Below, one piece after another: positions 42,683 to 51,339 of a DNA stretch of 64,000 bases. Where the stretch lies: the NCBI RefSeq assembly GCF_000015045.1, contig NC_008609.1:2613501-2677500 (forward strand). Direction: 5' to 3'. Below the pieces are notes generated by a model that did not search any database, was not told where the DNA came from, and saw only the letters and a program-made list of their open reading frames with translations. Source of the DNA: Pelobacter propionicus DSM 2379 (lineage in GTDB: Bacteria > Desulfobacterota > Desulfuromonadia > Geobacterales > Pseudopelobacteraceae). The stretch's first letter is position 1, and each line of letters begins with the position of its first letter. The position numbers and the translations under genes were made by a program.

Positions 42683-43839
42683 CTCTTAGAGGAAAGCTCA
42701 GAAAAAATTCCTTCCGCCTGCCGAATCAACACATTCCAGTCAAATTTCCGGCGGACCCATTCCGCGGCAAAGTGTCCCATAACTCTTAATATTTCGTCAT
42801 CGGAAAGCAATTGCGTCAAAGTATCTGCGATGGCTTCCGGGCTTTCAGCGTCCACCAGCATTCCGGTATAACCCTGGATCATGGTTTCGGCCGTACCACC
42901 CGACATACCGGCAACAACCGGTTTACCACATGACTGCGCTTCAACCAGCACCATGCCAAACCCCTCAAAGTCTCCGTCAACCTCTCGATTAGCCAGAACA
43001 AACAGATCACACTGTTGATAACAGGCAAGCATAGTTGCGTCGTCAACTTTTCCGAGAAGTTGCACATAATCGCCAAGACCATGTGAAGTAACAAGAGATT
43101 CCAAGTAACCTAGCTCTTCCCCATCACCAACGATAGAATATAGAACATTGGGAATACTTTGACGTATACGCTCCATGGCCAATATCACATGATCATGTCC
43201 CTTTCGTTTTTGCAACCTTCCGACCGTCAGGACAACCTTCCTCCCACTCCAACCATATTTTCGACTGATTTCTTCATTTCGATTTGCAGGAGTGAAATAA
43301 GAGGTATCAACCCCCGGGTGCATGATATGAACGGTATCAGACAGTCCCGTATATTTGACAAAGGAGCGATGGGTATTGTTGCTATTTACAACGATACGAT
43401 GTGCATTTGCATAAACCAGTTGAGAGAGGAGTTTGTATTGCCTACTACTATGATAGGTAGGCAATTCCTCCCCGTGAACATAACAAAGATAGGGGATGCC
43501 GAGCCATTTCCATGCAAGCCAGCCCAATAGCCCCTCCGGCAGACCACGACCACAATGAATTACAGAAATATGTTTGAGCTTTACCGTTAAGTGCAGAAGC
43601 TTTATTAGTTTCAGGTACTGTACAATTGCAGAAAAAGACAACAAGCCCCAGCTTGAAAAAGCTAAAGGCCAGCGGATACAACATAGACAATGCTGTAAAT
43701 CAAATTCGGTCGCAAAAGCATCTTTTCCAGCAGCAATAATATAGGATTCATAGTCGAGCCTAGAATATATCTCCCAAAACCAACGACCACTGCCACCAAT
43801 TTTTGGAGGAAAAATCTCTGAAATCAATAATGTTTTCAT
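42679..43839 (-). CDS. Family 4 glycosyltransferase
   Basis: This 386-residue GT4 starts 'LISEIFPPKIGGSGRWFWEI' (Gly-rich acceptor loop) and has 'IPYLCYVHGEELPTYHSSRQ', 'VVLTVGRLQKRKGHDHVILA' (donor domain start) and the E-x7-E motif in 'EGFGMVLVEAQSCGKPVVAG'. The 'GGTAETMIQGYTGMLVDAES' segment is typical of PimB/WcaL-like GT4 enzymes. It overlaps the neighbouring genes by ATGA on each side and belongs to the same operon. The sugar it transfers is unknown. Confidence 0.88.
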   Translation of the reverse strand: MKTLLISEIFPPKIGGSGRWFWEIYSRLDYESYIIAAGKDAFATEFDLQHCLCCIRWPLAFSSWGLLSFSAIVQYLKLIKLLHLTVKLKHISVIHCGRGLPEGLLGWLAWKWLGIPYLCYVHGEELPTYHSSRQYKLLSQLVYANAHRIVVNSNNTHRSFVKYTGLSDTVHIMHPGVDTSYFTPANRNEEISRKYGWSGRKVVLTVGRLQKRKGHDHVILAMERIRQSIPNVLYSIVGDGEELGYLESLVTSHGLGDYVQLLGKVDDATMLACYQQCDLFVLANREVDGDFEGFGMVLVEAQSCGKPVVAGMSGGTAETMIQGYTGMLVDAESPEAIADTLTQLLSDDEILRVMGHFAAEWVRRKFDWNVLIRQAEGIFSELSSKR

Positions 43840-45440
43840 ACTGTAGCAACTTTAAAAAAATCTTTGGCCATATCAATTACATTCGAATAACGATTACCAG
43901 GACTGGGGTTCAAGGCTTTTCTTACAACAGGAGAAAATTCACCTAATTTTTCAGGAATGTATCCCTGATCCCATTGTTGACGTCGTGTTTTAAACTGATC
44001 AATAGTATTAACATCATCATCTACATATGAAGCCAATAAAGCACCAATAGAATAGACATCGGATGCACAGTTCGCTCCACACCCATCAAAAATCTCTGGA
44101 GCATATGTTTGAATAGATGAAATTGCTTTTTTTTCCTTAAGCTCATCGGTCGCCCATCTATCAACCGCACAGCAGTAGCTATTCAAAAGACTACGAACAT
44201 TATTAATATTTATAAGACCTTGATACGGTTCAAAACCAAACCAAGCTAAATGACAACAGGAACTGTCTGCATCAAAATACAGATTATCATTTCTAATTTT
44301 ATTATGAGCAATCATATTCCGGTGCATATCCGCAATACTTGCGTAAATTGATTTAAAAATTTTACCAACAGAAATATTATTCAATTGAAGCTCTTTACAT
44401 TCTCTAATATTGGGCATAAATTTCCAATTTGCATCAATAAAGCGCTCAGATATGTTGTTTGTTTTATTAATCGATATCAACTGTAAAGGACTTTTTATTT
44501 GCCATGTTTTTACAGAATTAAATCTGCTCTCAATTTCATCAATACGCCATCCCAATTTTAAATACGAATCCAACAAATAAAAAGCAATATTTTCTCCATT
44601 TATATTTTCTCCTTCGAATACAAACTCATTACCCCACCGTATGGGAGCAATAATCTTTGGTAAACAAGAAGATCTATCTCTGACAAAAGAAGGTAGGCGA
44701 CTTATGTCATACTTAATGGCGTTCAGAAATTGTCTTAATTTGCCATAGCCACCACCTTCTCCCAAAAAATCGCGTGAAGTTGTCATGCTTCCTTTTGCAT
44801 ATGCTCCTTGCAGACCGATATTTTGGACATAGCTCGGGGTCATACAAATTATCGGGTAATTCTTCAAGCGAGACCAGTGGGTATAAGCCGTATCATAAGC
44901 TATCCCCTCATCTCGGAATGGCCCGACATCCTCGTATACTTTCCGGGGAATCAGCCAGTTCAACGCAGGTTGTTTCCATTTCAGTAGATAGGTTCTTCCA
45001 TTCAAACGCTCAATTGAATGCTCACGCCTGAAAGGCATATTCAAGGCTGAAAATATTCCATTGCGCTCATCGGCAATAAAATCATTGTAGGCGCCTGACA
45101 ACCTAGAAAACCAGTCGCGATGGTAAACCACATCATCATCAACATTTACATAGAAAGGAGCATCATTATATTCTTGGCAAACCATTGAAAATGCATGCTC
45201 TTGACCTGCATTAGGTCCACGATTGATGTGATTTCTAACAACCCTGACTCTTGAATCACTACGAAGCACCTTATCAAAAAAATCAGTCATTCGAGAATCA
45301 GTTGAACAGTCATCATAAATCACAAGTTCAACGCAGCTTGGTAAATTAGATGACAGAATACTAGAAATACTTTTAAATATATATAAAAAATCATAGGATT
45401 CAGAACCAGCCCACGTTTTCATAACTATTGGAATTTTCAT
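43836..45440 (-). CDS. Family 2 glycosyltransferase fused to a protein-kinase-like (pseudokinase) domain
   Basis: This 534-residue two-part protein carries a GT2 at residues 1-260: 'LVIYDDCSTDSRM' (nucleotide binding), 'PFYVNVDDDVVYHRDWFSRL' (DxD metal site at 100-103) and 'NWLIPRKVYEDVGPF'. Residues about 345-530 follow a protein kinase C-lobe: 'ADMHRNMIAHNKIRNDNLYF' in place of the HRD/catalytic loop, 'CCHLAWFGFEPY' in place of DFG, 'TYAPEIFDGCGANCASDVYS' (the APE motif and the SDVYS helix F start) and 'VRKALNPSPGNRYS' (the terminal Arg motif). The catalytic Asp reads Lys, the metal Asp of DFG reads Trp, and no Gly-rich loop or ion-pair Lys is evident, so it looks like a pseudokinase. It is AT-rich and coupled to the GT4 gene by ATGA. 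Confidence 0.8.
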   Translation of the reverse strand: MKIPIVMKTWAGSESYDFLYIFKSISSILSSNLPSCVELVIYDDCSTDSRMTDFFDKVLRSDSRVRVVRNHINRGPNAGQEHAFSMVCQEYNDAPFYVNVDDDVVYHRDWFSRLSGAYNDFIADERNGIFSALNMPFRREHSIERLNGRTYLLKWKQPALNWLIPRKVYEDVGPFRDEGIAYDTAYTHWSRLKNYPIICMTPSYVQNIGLQGAYAKGSMTTSRDFLGEGGGYGKLRQFLNAIKYDISRLPSFVRDRSSCLPKIIAPIRWGNEFVFEGENINGENIAFYLLDSYLKLGWRIDEIESRFNSVKTWQIKSPLQLISINKTNNISERFIDANWKFMPNIRECKELQLNNISVGKIFKSIYASIADMHRNMIAHNKIRNDNLYFDADSSCCHLAWFGFEPYQGLININNVRSLLNSYCCAVDRWATDELKEKKAISSIQTYAPEIFDGCGANCASDVYSIGALLASYVDDDVNTIDQFKTRRQQWDQGYIPEKLGEFSPVVRKALNPSPGNRYSNVIDMAKDFFKVATV

Positions 45441-45485
45441 TCAACACACCAGCCTATAATACTTCACGATTTAAAATTTAATATT

Positions 45486-46958
45486 TTAGATAAATTTCCG
45501 CATTGCAGCATAAATGTTTTTTATAACTATAACTTCTGGTTGTTTTGTAGCAAAGATAAACGCAATCAACAGTATTGGAAAAAGAACGATTAAACATATC
45601 TCTAAAATAATATAATATAATTGATTAGCTATATATGTGTTTTGCTTTATTGCAACCAATGAAACTGCCATTAAAACTACCATTACAAGCCTTGACCACT
45701 CAATATTTACACAATTATACTTTCGGTAGACTATATAACCTCCAATACTAAAACCGAAATAAGTACCAACAGTGGCCCAAGCAGCCCCAAAAGCACCCCA
45801 TTTTGGAACAAGTAGACAATTCAATCCAACGTTGTATATCAGCGTCAGCATGTAATTTATAGTAAATAAGTGCGTTTTTTTTGATAGATTAACACCCACG
45901 CGTACAAAAGTATGCAAAGCATAACCCCAGACGCCCAACGAAATTATTGGAATATATTCGTGCGCAGTAAAGTAGGAAGGTGCAGCAAAAATCTTCATAA
46001 CAAGATCGGACATAACTGCTAAAATGAGAAGAGCATAAGCCAATATTGTCATGAAATAGGTGCATATTTTGCCGTATTGGTAGGAGGCATCGGGGTATTT
46101 AGCTATTTCGTAGATAGAACTTGACTCCCAAATCCGTACAAATGAACTCATAAATACAGTATTGAGCATAAAAGGAAACTGATATGCCAGCGAATAAAGA
46201 CCAACATCCTCCATTGAGGCGAAAAACTTGATAAAAAATCTATCTAAGTTATGCATGGCTGCCGCAGCCAACACAGTCGGAACAAGAGGAAGTGAAAATT
46301 TGAGCATTGGAATTATCACCTTAAAATCAATGACAAGGCCATTCTTAAAAGCTACGAATGCATACAAGCCTACATCAAAAATAAAGGCAACCAATAAATT
46401 TCCTACCAACATTCCAGTAACACCAAGATCTCTGAACACAACTAAATATAAATTCAGTGACGACTGGAACACAACTTGAACAGTATTAATTACAATGTAT
46501 TGCACTGAGTATTTATTAACTGTTAAATATGAATCAGCAACACTTCTAATTATATTGAGCAATATGGTAGCAAATGCAAGTTTAAAGTAGAGTACATTTA
46601 CCCCATTTCCTAAAATGAATTCTGAGATTTGTTTACTAAAAGGAAAAATGCCAAGACCAAAAAAAACAGTAGCAAGCAAGGAAAAACAAGCGCCTGTAGC
46701 CATAACCGTGCGCCTGAAGCAAACATCCGTACTGTCGTTATAAAATCTCACAATAGCAGAACTGAATCCCAACGCACAGAGTATACGTAACAATTCAACA
46801 GAACTATCCAAAATAGAGATGATTCCGTAATCCTGTTGTCCTAAGCAACGGGTGAAGAGGGGCAGCATCCCTAATCGTATTGCAGCGGCAATCCCCCATC
46901 CAAGCATATATATCAAGCTATGTTTGCTGATGTCGCAGAGTGAATTTTTTAATGACAT
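45486..46958 (-). CDS. Wzx-type polysaccharide flippase
   Basis: This 490-residue protein with about 14 membrane helices is in the MATE/MOP flippase superfamily. The N-terminal 'LIYMLGWGIAAAIRLGMLPL' followed by 'TRCLGQQDYGIISILDSSVE' is a typical RfbX/Wzx start. Other pieces are 'FSLPLVPTVLAAAAMHNLDR' and 'ISLGVWGYALHTFVRVGVNL'. It should turn the lipid-linked repeat unit to the periplasmic side for polymerisation. It is the most AT-rich long gene of the window. It lies between a GT4 gene (13 bp) and the GT2-pseudokinase gene (45 bp). Confidence 0.88.
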   Translation of the reverse strand: MSLKNSLCDISKHSLIYMLGWGIAAAIRLGMLPLFTRCLGQQDYGIISILDSSVELLRILCALGFSSAIVRFYNDSTDVCFRRTVMATGACFSLLATVFFGLGIFPFSKQISEFILGNGVNVLYFKLAFATILLNIIRSVADSYLTVNKYSVQYIVINTVQVVFQSSLNLYLVVFRDLGVTGMLVGNLLVAFIFDVGLYAFVAFKNGLVIDFKVIIPMLKFSLPLVPTVLAAAAMHNLDRFFIKFFASMEDVGLYSLAYQFPFMLNTVFMSSFVRIWESSSIYEIAKYPDASYQYGKICTYFMTILAYALLILAVMSDLVMKIFAAPSYFTAHEYIPIISLGVWGYALHTFVRVGVNLSKKTHLFTINYMLTLIYNVGLNCLLVPKWGAFGAAWATVGTYFGFSIGGYIVYRKYNCVNIEWSRLVMVVLMAVSLVAIKQNTYIANQLYYIILEICLIVLFPILLIAFIFATKQPEVIVIKNIYAAMRKFI

Positions 46959-46971
46959 ATTTACTTATAGC

Positions 46972-48033
46972 CTATCGTTCAGAGTAAAGAACGTTACAAT
47001 ACAACTTATTGTAGGACTCGAAAAAAGCCGCGTTACTAAAATGCGTTTGCGCACACCTCTCTGCTTTTGATTGCAGCTTCGCGTAGTTGACAATCATATC
47101 ATCCAGTGCCTGGACAAGCTTATCAACCTGTGGTTCGAAAACCACTCCGCATCTTTCACTAACAATTACATCAGCAATACCTACTCTCGATGAGGCAAGT
47201 ACTGGCCTTCCAGTAGCCAAGCTCTCGACAGCTGAATTGGGACAAGACTTTGTGTTTTTTGCAGTAGTGAATGGTACGATAGCTGCATGGCTTTCCTGAT
47301 AGAATCGGCTCATATCGTTCAGGTCATTATGAATCACAGTGACGTTAGTCACGCCAAGTTCTGCTATCCACTGCTTCAGCAACTCTATTGTATTTCCACG
47401 CTTACGCCACAAAAGGACAAACTTAATGTTGTCTCTCGCTTTTGCCGCTTCCAGCATTAGGCGCACTCCCCGCGACTCCATATATTCCACAGCAAAAGGA
47501 CTACTGGCAAAAACAACCCGGAAGCGGTCCTTGATTGGGGGAGGCGCAACGGCTCTAAACACAGAGAGATCAGTTCCTGGATAGATGACTGTGACTTTCT
47601 CTGGGGGCAGACCAACACTAAGGAGGTGATCGCGATCCCGAACTGACTCCACCACGATCTTACGCACCTTTGCATAGTGGTCGACAGACAGCACATTATC
47701 AACCGAGATGGCAGTCAAGATCATTGGCTTATTACCACGCATTTTCAGATAGTGATAACAGTCGATACCGTGAAACACGTGGATGAGTTGAAAATTTCTC
47801 GCCGCAAGCTGAGCCCAAAACCTAAGCGAAGGCAATAAATTGGCAGGAAAAGCGAAATACCCTTGTGATGGGGAACGCAAAAAACCCCCATCAGGGGAAG
47901 TTCCAATAACACAACTATCCCGGAAATACCGATGCAGCGAGAATACCTCCTTGGAAATGCCCTCCCGGTGAGGTTCTATGGCACCACATAAATACAGGAT
48001 CCTACCTATATTTTCTGACACAATACGATCCAC
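46972..48033 (-). CDS. Family 4 glycosyltransferase
   Basis: This 353-residue GT4 has the N-terminal 'ILYLCGAIEPHREGISKEVF', an acceptor part with 'ARNFQLIHVFHGIDCYHYLK', the donor domain 'FRVVFASSPFAVEYMESRGV' and the E-x7-E region 'NSAVESLATGRPVLASSRVG'. Its start lies 27 bp inside the methyltransferase gene. It is the second gene of the cassette operon. Donor and acceptor sugars are unknown. Confidence 0.85.
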   Translation of the reverse strand: MDRIVSENIGRILYLCGAIEPHREGISKEVFSLHRYFRDSCVIGTSPDGGFLRSPSQGYFAFPANLLPSLRFWAQLAARNFQLIHVFHGIDCYHYLKMRGNKPMILTAISVDNVLSVDHYAKVRKIVVESVRDRDHLLSVGLPPEKVTVIYPGTDLSVFRAVAPPPIKDRFRVVFASSPFAVEYMESRGVRLMLEAAKARDNIKFVLLWRKRGNTIELLKQWIAELGVTNVTVIHNDLNDMSRFYQESHAAIVPFTTAKNTKSCPNSAVESLATGRPVLASSRVGIADVIVSERCGVVFEPQVDKLVQALDDMIVNYAKLQSKAERCAQTHFSNAAFFESYNKLYCNVLYSER

Positions 48034-48770
48034 TCAAGGGGTTGACCGATTTTCGCAGCCTCAACTAATTTCATCAAACGGTATGCCAGTTTTTCGGAAC
48101 GTGGCCCGATCAGTATCTGTATTTTGCTGAGCAGTGAATAACAGCGTTGTACCGCGATATACTCGACAATCCTGAATTGATTCTGTTTCAATTCTTGCTC
48201 AAGCTGTTGAAAATCATATAGTTCATCGTAAATAGGATATTCATCGACTGTGGCATTTGCGCGAAGCGGCTCAGAAACCTGACGGTTTATTGCATCGAAT
48301 ATGAGAAAACCGTTTGGTTCAAGATGCTGATGTATCTGGTTGTAGATCCGATTTCTGTCTTCTTTATGAAAGTGCCGGATGAATCTGAATGAGTATGCAA
48401 GTTGAAAAATATCCTTAAATGGCATGTCAAAGGCATCACCGGCAACAGATTTCCAGTTTTCTGCAAGCCCGGAGGCAGACAACCTTTTTTGCGCCTGTTC
48501 GAGCATATTTACATTGAAGTCCATGATAGTGCCATGCGTCTGACGACACGATGCTCCAATATCTACAGTCAGACGCGCCGGTCCAGGCGCAACTTCCAGA
48601 ACACTTGTGATTCGGTGCTTTGTTATGGCTTCGACCACGAAACTGACTTGCGCTTCGTGCAGAATTCTTCCGATGGCTGAAGAGAACCTGTCTTCAATAT
48701 AAGAGTCAGAGACCTTGTTTTCGGAGTAGGCTTTTTTCAACTGCTCAATATGGTCATCATCGTATGTCAC
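48006..48770 (-). CDS. Class I SAM-dependent methyltransferase
   Basis: This 254-residue methyltransferase has motif I 'ITSVLEVAPGPARLTVDIGA' (GxGxG-like), motif II around 'GTIMDFNVNMLEQAQKRLSA', the post-II acid 'GDAFDMPFKDIFQLAYSFRF' and motif III 'HLEPNGFLIFDAINRQVSEP'. It is the first gene of the AT-rich operon and could methylate a sugar of the repeat unit. The substrate is not known. The start at 48770 follows a CGGAGG-type signal. Confidence 0.85.
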   Translation of the reverse strand: MTYDDDHIEQLKKAYSENKVSDSYIEDRFSSAIGRILHEAQVSFVVEAITKHRITSVLEVAPGPARLTVDIGASCRQTHGTIMDFNVNMLEQAQKRLSASGLAENWKSVAGDAFDMPFKDIFQLAYSFRFIRHFHKEDRNRIYNQIHQHLEPNGFLIFDAINRQVSEPLRANATVDEYPIYDELYDFQQLEQELKQNQFRIVEYIAVQRCYSLLSKIQILIGPRSEKLAYRLMKLVEAAKIGQPLEWIVLCQKI

Positions 48771-48924
48771 GCTACCTCCGCAAAATCAATTAGATAAGTA
48801 TGACTGCTAATACACATTATTCATCATTCCCCAGACGCAAAATATCTCTCTGCCCCGTTTCTGACTGATATCCATCAATACGCCCCTGCTGTTCCCCTGC
48901 AGTACTCATAACAACCCCACTGTT

Positions 48925-48953
48925 CATGGTCTTTAGCAGCGTCACCGATATCC
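48925..48953 (-). pseudogene. Short remnant of a GT4 gene
   Basis: 29 bp that match the neighbouring GT4 gene at 49634-49662 in 26 positions, including 19 identical bases in a row. The match is the 'ISVTLLEAMASG' coding segment; here it would read 'ISVTLLKTMNSG'. The rest of 48771-49025 shows no gene. It is probably a decayed piece of a duplicated glycosyltransferase. Confidence 0.5.
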
Positions 48954-49025
48954 TCCTGGCAGACCATTACACCCCTGGCATCCACAAGCAGTTGCAGTTC
49001 ACGCGCCAACAACAACCGCATCCTG

Positions 49026-49310
49026 TCAGTCACAATTCCACCCGCTGTCAAGCGCAAGCCGTACAAAGGGATCTGAATCATCCGCTGCCACGACGATATC
49101 AATCTTCTGTTCACCGAGAGTCTCGTAGAGTTTCATTTTGATGGCTCTCTTGGTATCTGCTGTTATCTTGCCGGACATGAGCAGCAAATCGATATCTCCC
49201 CCCTTTTTGGTATCATCGACGCGAGAACCGAACAGATACACGCGGGCATTGCTGTCGAAAAATCTCACCGTTGTCAGAATTGCGGCCCGCTCATAATCCT
49301 TGAGCCTCAT
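49026..49310 (-). CDS. MNT-type minimal nucleotidyltransferase, apparently solitary
   Basis: This 94-residue nucleotidyltransferase has the GSxxxD...GDxDLLL pattern 'VYLFGSRVDDTKKGGDIDLL' and the strand with the third carboxylate in 'EQKIDIVVAADDSDPF'. The ATG at 49310 has a GAGG site upstream. Most such proteins are paired with a HEPN or HI0074-type partner directly downstream; here the downstream DNA holds only the GT4 remnant and short frames. The partner was probably lost. Its role may be that of an orphan antitoxin. Confidence 0.75.
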   Translation of the reverse strand: MRLKDYERAAILTTVRFFDSNARVYLFGSRVDDTKKGGDIDLLLMSGKITADTKRAIKMKLYETLGEQKIDIVVAADDSDPFVRLALDSGWNCD

Positions 49311-49381
49311 AATATCGCCTCACCTCGAGAACTGTTTGCGACAAGGCATCATCCCATGTTCCATTGGTCGCACGCTACAAC

Positions 49382-50539
49382 CTACCTGAAATTACTACAC
49401 CCGTACAGTTCGGTATAATTGTTCATCATTCCGGCAACGGAAAATGCCGCCGCAACCCGTTCCCGTGCACGGTCACCCACAGCGGGAGACGAGGACGTAT
49501 CGGCGAGCATCCGGACGACTCTGGCCCCCATGGCACCATCATCATCCACCGCTACCATGAACCCCGTCTCTCCCTCTACCACCACTTCCCGGTTCCCCCC
49601 CACATCTGTCACCACCGCCGGAACCCCGCTGGCCATGGCCTCCAGCAGCGTCACCGATATCCCTTCGGAAAACGAGGTCAGCAGAAACACATCGTACAAC
49701 TGGTAGACCTCGGGAAGGTCAAAGCGAAGACCGATGAATTTCACGCTATCGGCAATGCCCAGTTCAACGGCCAGAGCCTTGAGGCGCTGTTCTTCCTCCC
49801 CCTGCCCCGCTATCACCAGACAGGTGTCCGGTACTTTCTCCACCACCAGCTTCAGCACCCGCAACATCATGTCGATGTTCTTGATGCTGTTGAGCCTGGC
49901 GGCGGTGCCGATGATTCGGCAGGTTGGGCACAGCCCCAGTTCCCGCCGCTTGGCAGCCTTGTCAACGGGAGGATTGAGCCTGGTGGTGTCGATACCGTTA
50001 TGGATGACCCGGATCCGGCGCAGCGGAAAATTGTCGTAGCTGGCCATGGCCTGGGCCGTAGCCCGGGAGATGGATACCAGATGGTCCACCCCCAGGGCCA
50101 ACAGCGGGTTGAAGAGGGTTCGCTTCCAGCTCTTCCGTTCCGGGTAGAAGCGGCCATGCTCGGTGTAGACCAGCTTGACCCTGCCGGCCAGCAGGGCCGC
50201 CGGCACCGCGTAGAAAAGGGGGGAGTACTGGTGGGCATGGACCACATCTGCCTTTTCCCGCCTGATGATGTCCCTGAGCCAGGTGACCATCTCCAGATCC
50301 AGCCCGGGGCGGCGCCCCTTGCAGTAGACCCGGTACCCCTCCCGGATCAGCTTTTCGCCCAACTCCCCCAGGCTGTCCATGCAGCAGACCACCGGGGGAT
50401 TGGCGGCAAAGACCGGATAGCGCACCATATCATAGACCAGCCGCTCGGCCCCGCCAACAACCATGGAAATAACCACGTGGATGATTTTGGGGGTGTGTAT
50501 TTTTGAATCCTGTATGTCCACGGAAAGCACAGAAGCCAC
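49382..50539 (-). CDS. Family 4 glycosyltransferase, probably of the exosortase A-associated type
   Basis: This GT4 of about 385 residues has 'IIHVVISMVVGGAERLVYDM' at the N-terminus, 'EKADVVHAHQYSPLFYAVPA', 'IRVIHNGIDTTRLNPPVDKA', the donor domain 'GTAARLNSIKNIDMMLRVLK' and the E-x7-E motif in 'EGISVTLLEAMASGVPAVVT'. The GGAERLVYD pattern is shared with the PEP-CTERM/EpsH-associated GT4 group. The open frame begins with a GTG at 50539, and the first residues ('ASVLSVDIQDSK') are encoded by the dispersed repeat that lies upstream, so the original start may have been replaced by repeat DNA. GTG at 50521 is another option. Confidence 0.85.
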   Translation of the reverse strand: MASVLSVDIQDSKIHTPKIIHVVISMVVGGAERLVYDMVRYPVFAANPPVVCCMDSLGELGEKLIREGYRVYCKGRRPGLDLEMVTWLRDIIRREKADVVHAHQYSPLFYAVPAALLAGRVKLVYTEHGRFYPERKSWKRTLFNPLLALGVDHLVSISRATAQAMASYDNFPLRRIRVIHNGIDTTRLNPPVDKAAKRRELGLCPTCRIIGTAARLNSIKNIDMMLRVLKLVVEKVPDTCLVIAGQGEEEQRLKALAVELGIADSVKFIGLRFDLPEVYQLYDVFLLTSFSEGISVTLLEAMASGVPAVVTDVGGNREVVVEGETGFMVAVDDDGAMGARVVRMLADTSSSPAVGDRARERVAAAFSVAGMMNNYTELYGCSNFR

Positions 50540-50926
50540 TGAATAATCACCCTTTTTCTAAAAACAGATTCGTGTCCACTGAAATCACGGAAGACACCGA
50601 AAGGTAACTTTCATTCAAACTTTCAGTGTTTTCAGTGTCTTCAGTGGATAATTACGTGTATTTTTAATCCCGATTATCCATGGGAAGCACTGAATAGATC
50701 AACCTTCTTCAAAAACAGATTCGTGTCCACGGAAATCACGGAAGGCACCGAAAGGAAACCTTTCATTCCTTATTCCAAACTTCCTGATTACATATTTTTT
50801 TGCCACAAAACATAGAACCACAAAAGTACCAGTCATTTGCCTTTATTCCAAACTTTCCGTGCTTTCAGTGTCTTCAGTGGACAATCAACCGTTATTTTCT
50901 TTATTTAGAGTATTCAGTGGACATAT
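50540..50926. repeat. Dispersed CCACTGAA/TTCAGTGG repeats, left side of the GxxExxY gene
   Basis: Two direct copies of a unit that begins AAAAACAGATTCGTGTCCAC (50563 and 50713), continues with CGGAAGRCACCGAAAG and ends in the inverted match (TTTCAGTG, TCTTCAGTGGA). Each unit is an imperfect palindrome. The region holds no gene. Confidence 0.75.
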
Positions 50927-51334
50927 TTATAGCACAATCCGTTCTACGGTTGCTTTTGGATAACACCCGAAATTGACGAGAAGACCAAGCCGCTTCTCCG
51001 ATGCTTTCAGATAATTCAAAACCTGGGCTTTATGTTCTCCGGTTGTGGCAGAAAGTGCTTTGATCTCGACAATGATGGAATCAAAACAGACAAAATCGGG
51101 ACGATATGTTTGATTTAACGGAGTACCTTTGTAGCTCAGTTTCAGTTCCTGTTGCGCAGCACATGGAATACCGCATCTGTTGAACTCTTTTTCCAGGCAC
51201 TCCTGATACACAGCCTCCAGAAATCCGCACCCCATTTCCCGATAAACCTCAAATACGACTCCACGTATGGCGTAAGTTTCCTTCTCGTAAAGAAGAGTTG
51301 TGTCAACTGAAGTTGCAAACAGGTCACCGCTCAT
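50927..51334 (-). CDS. GxxExxY protein (small PD-(D/E)XK-like nuclease family)
   Basis: This 135-residue protein has the name-giving motif in 'GCGFLEAVYQECLEKEF' (G-x2-E-x2-Y). A nuclease-like core follows: 'YRPDFVCFDSIIVEIKALSA', where Asp and the E-x-K of 'VEIKA' match the PD-(D/E)XK pattern. The end 'QVLNYLKASEKRLGLLVNFG' is also conserved. The fold suggests a DNA or RNA nuclease, but no function is established. Both flanks are occupied by duplicated copies of the CCACTGAA repeat. Members of this family are often scattered in genomes at such repeats, so it may be part of, or a rider on, a small mobile or repeat-associated element. Confidence 0.85.
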   Translation of the reverse strand: MSGDLFATSVDTTLLYEKETYAIRGVVFEVYREMGCGFLEAVYQECLEKEFNRCGIPCAAQQELKLSYKGTPLNQTYRPDFVCFDSIIVEIKALSATTGEHKAQVLNYLKASEKRLGLLVNFGCYPKATVERIVL

Positions 51335-51339
51335 CTATC

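Noticed and set aside
48875-49114. 79-codon minus-strand frame as a HEPN partner of the solitary MNT gene
   Set aside because: The translation has no HEPN helices or conserved motif, and part of it comes from the GT4 remnant in another frame.
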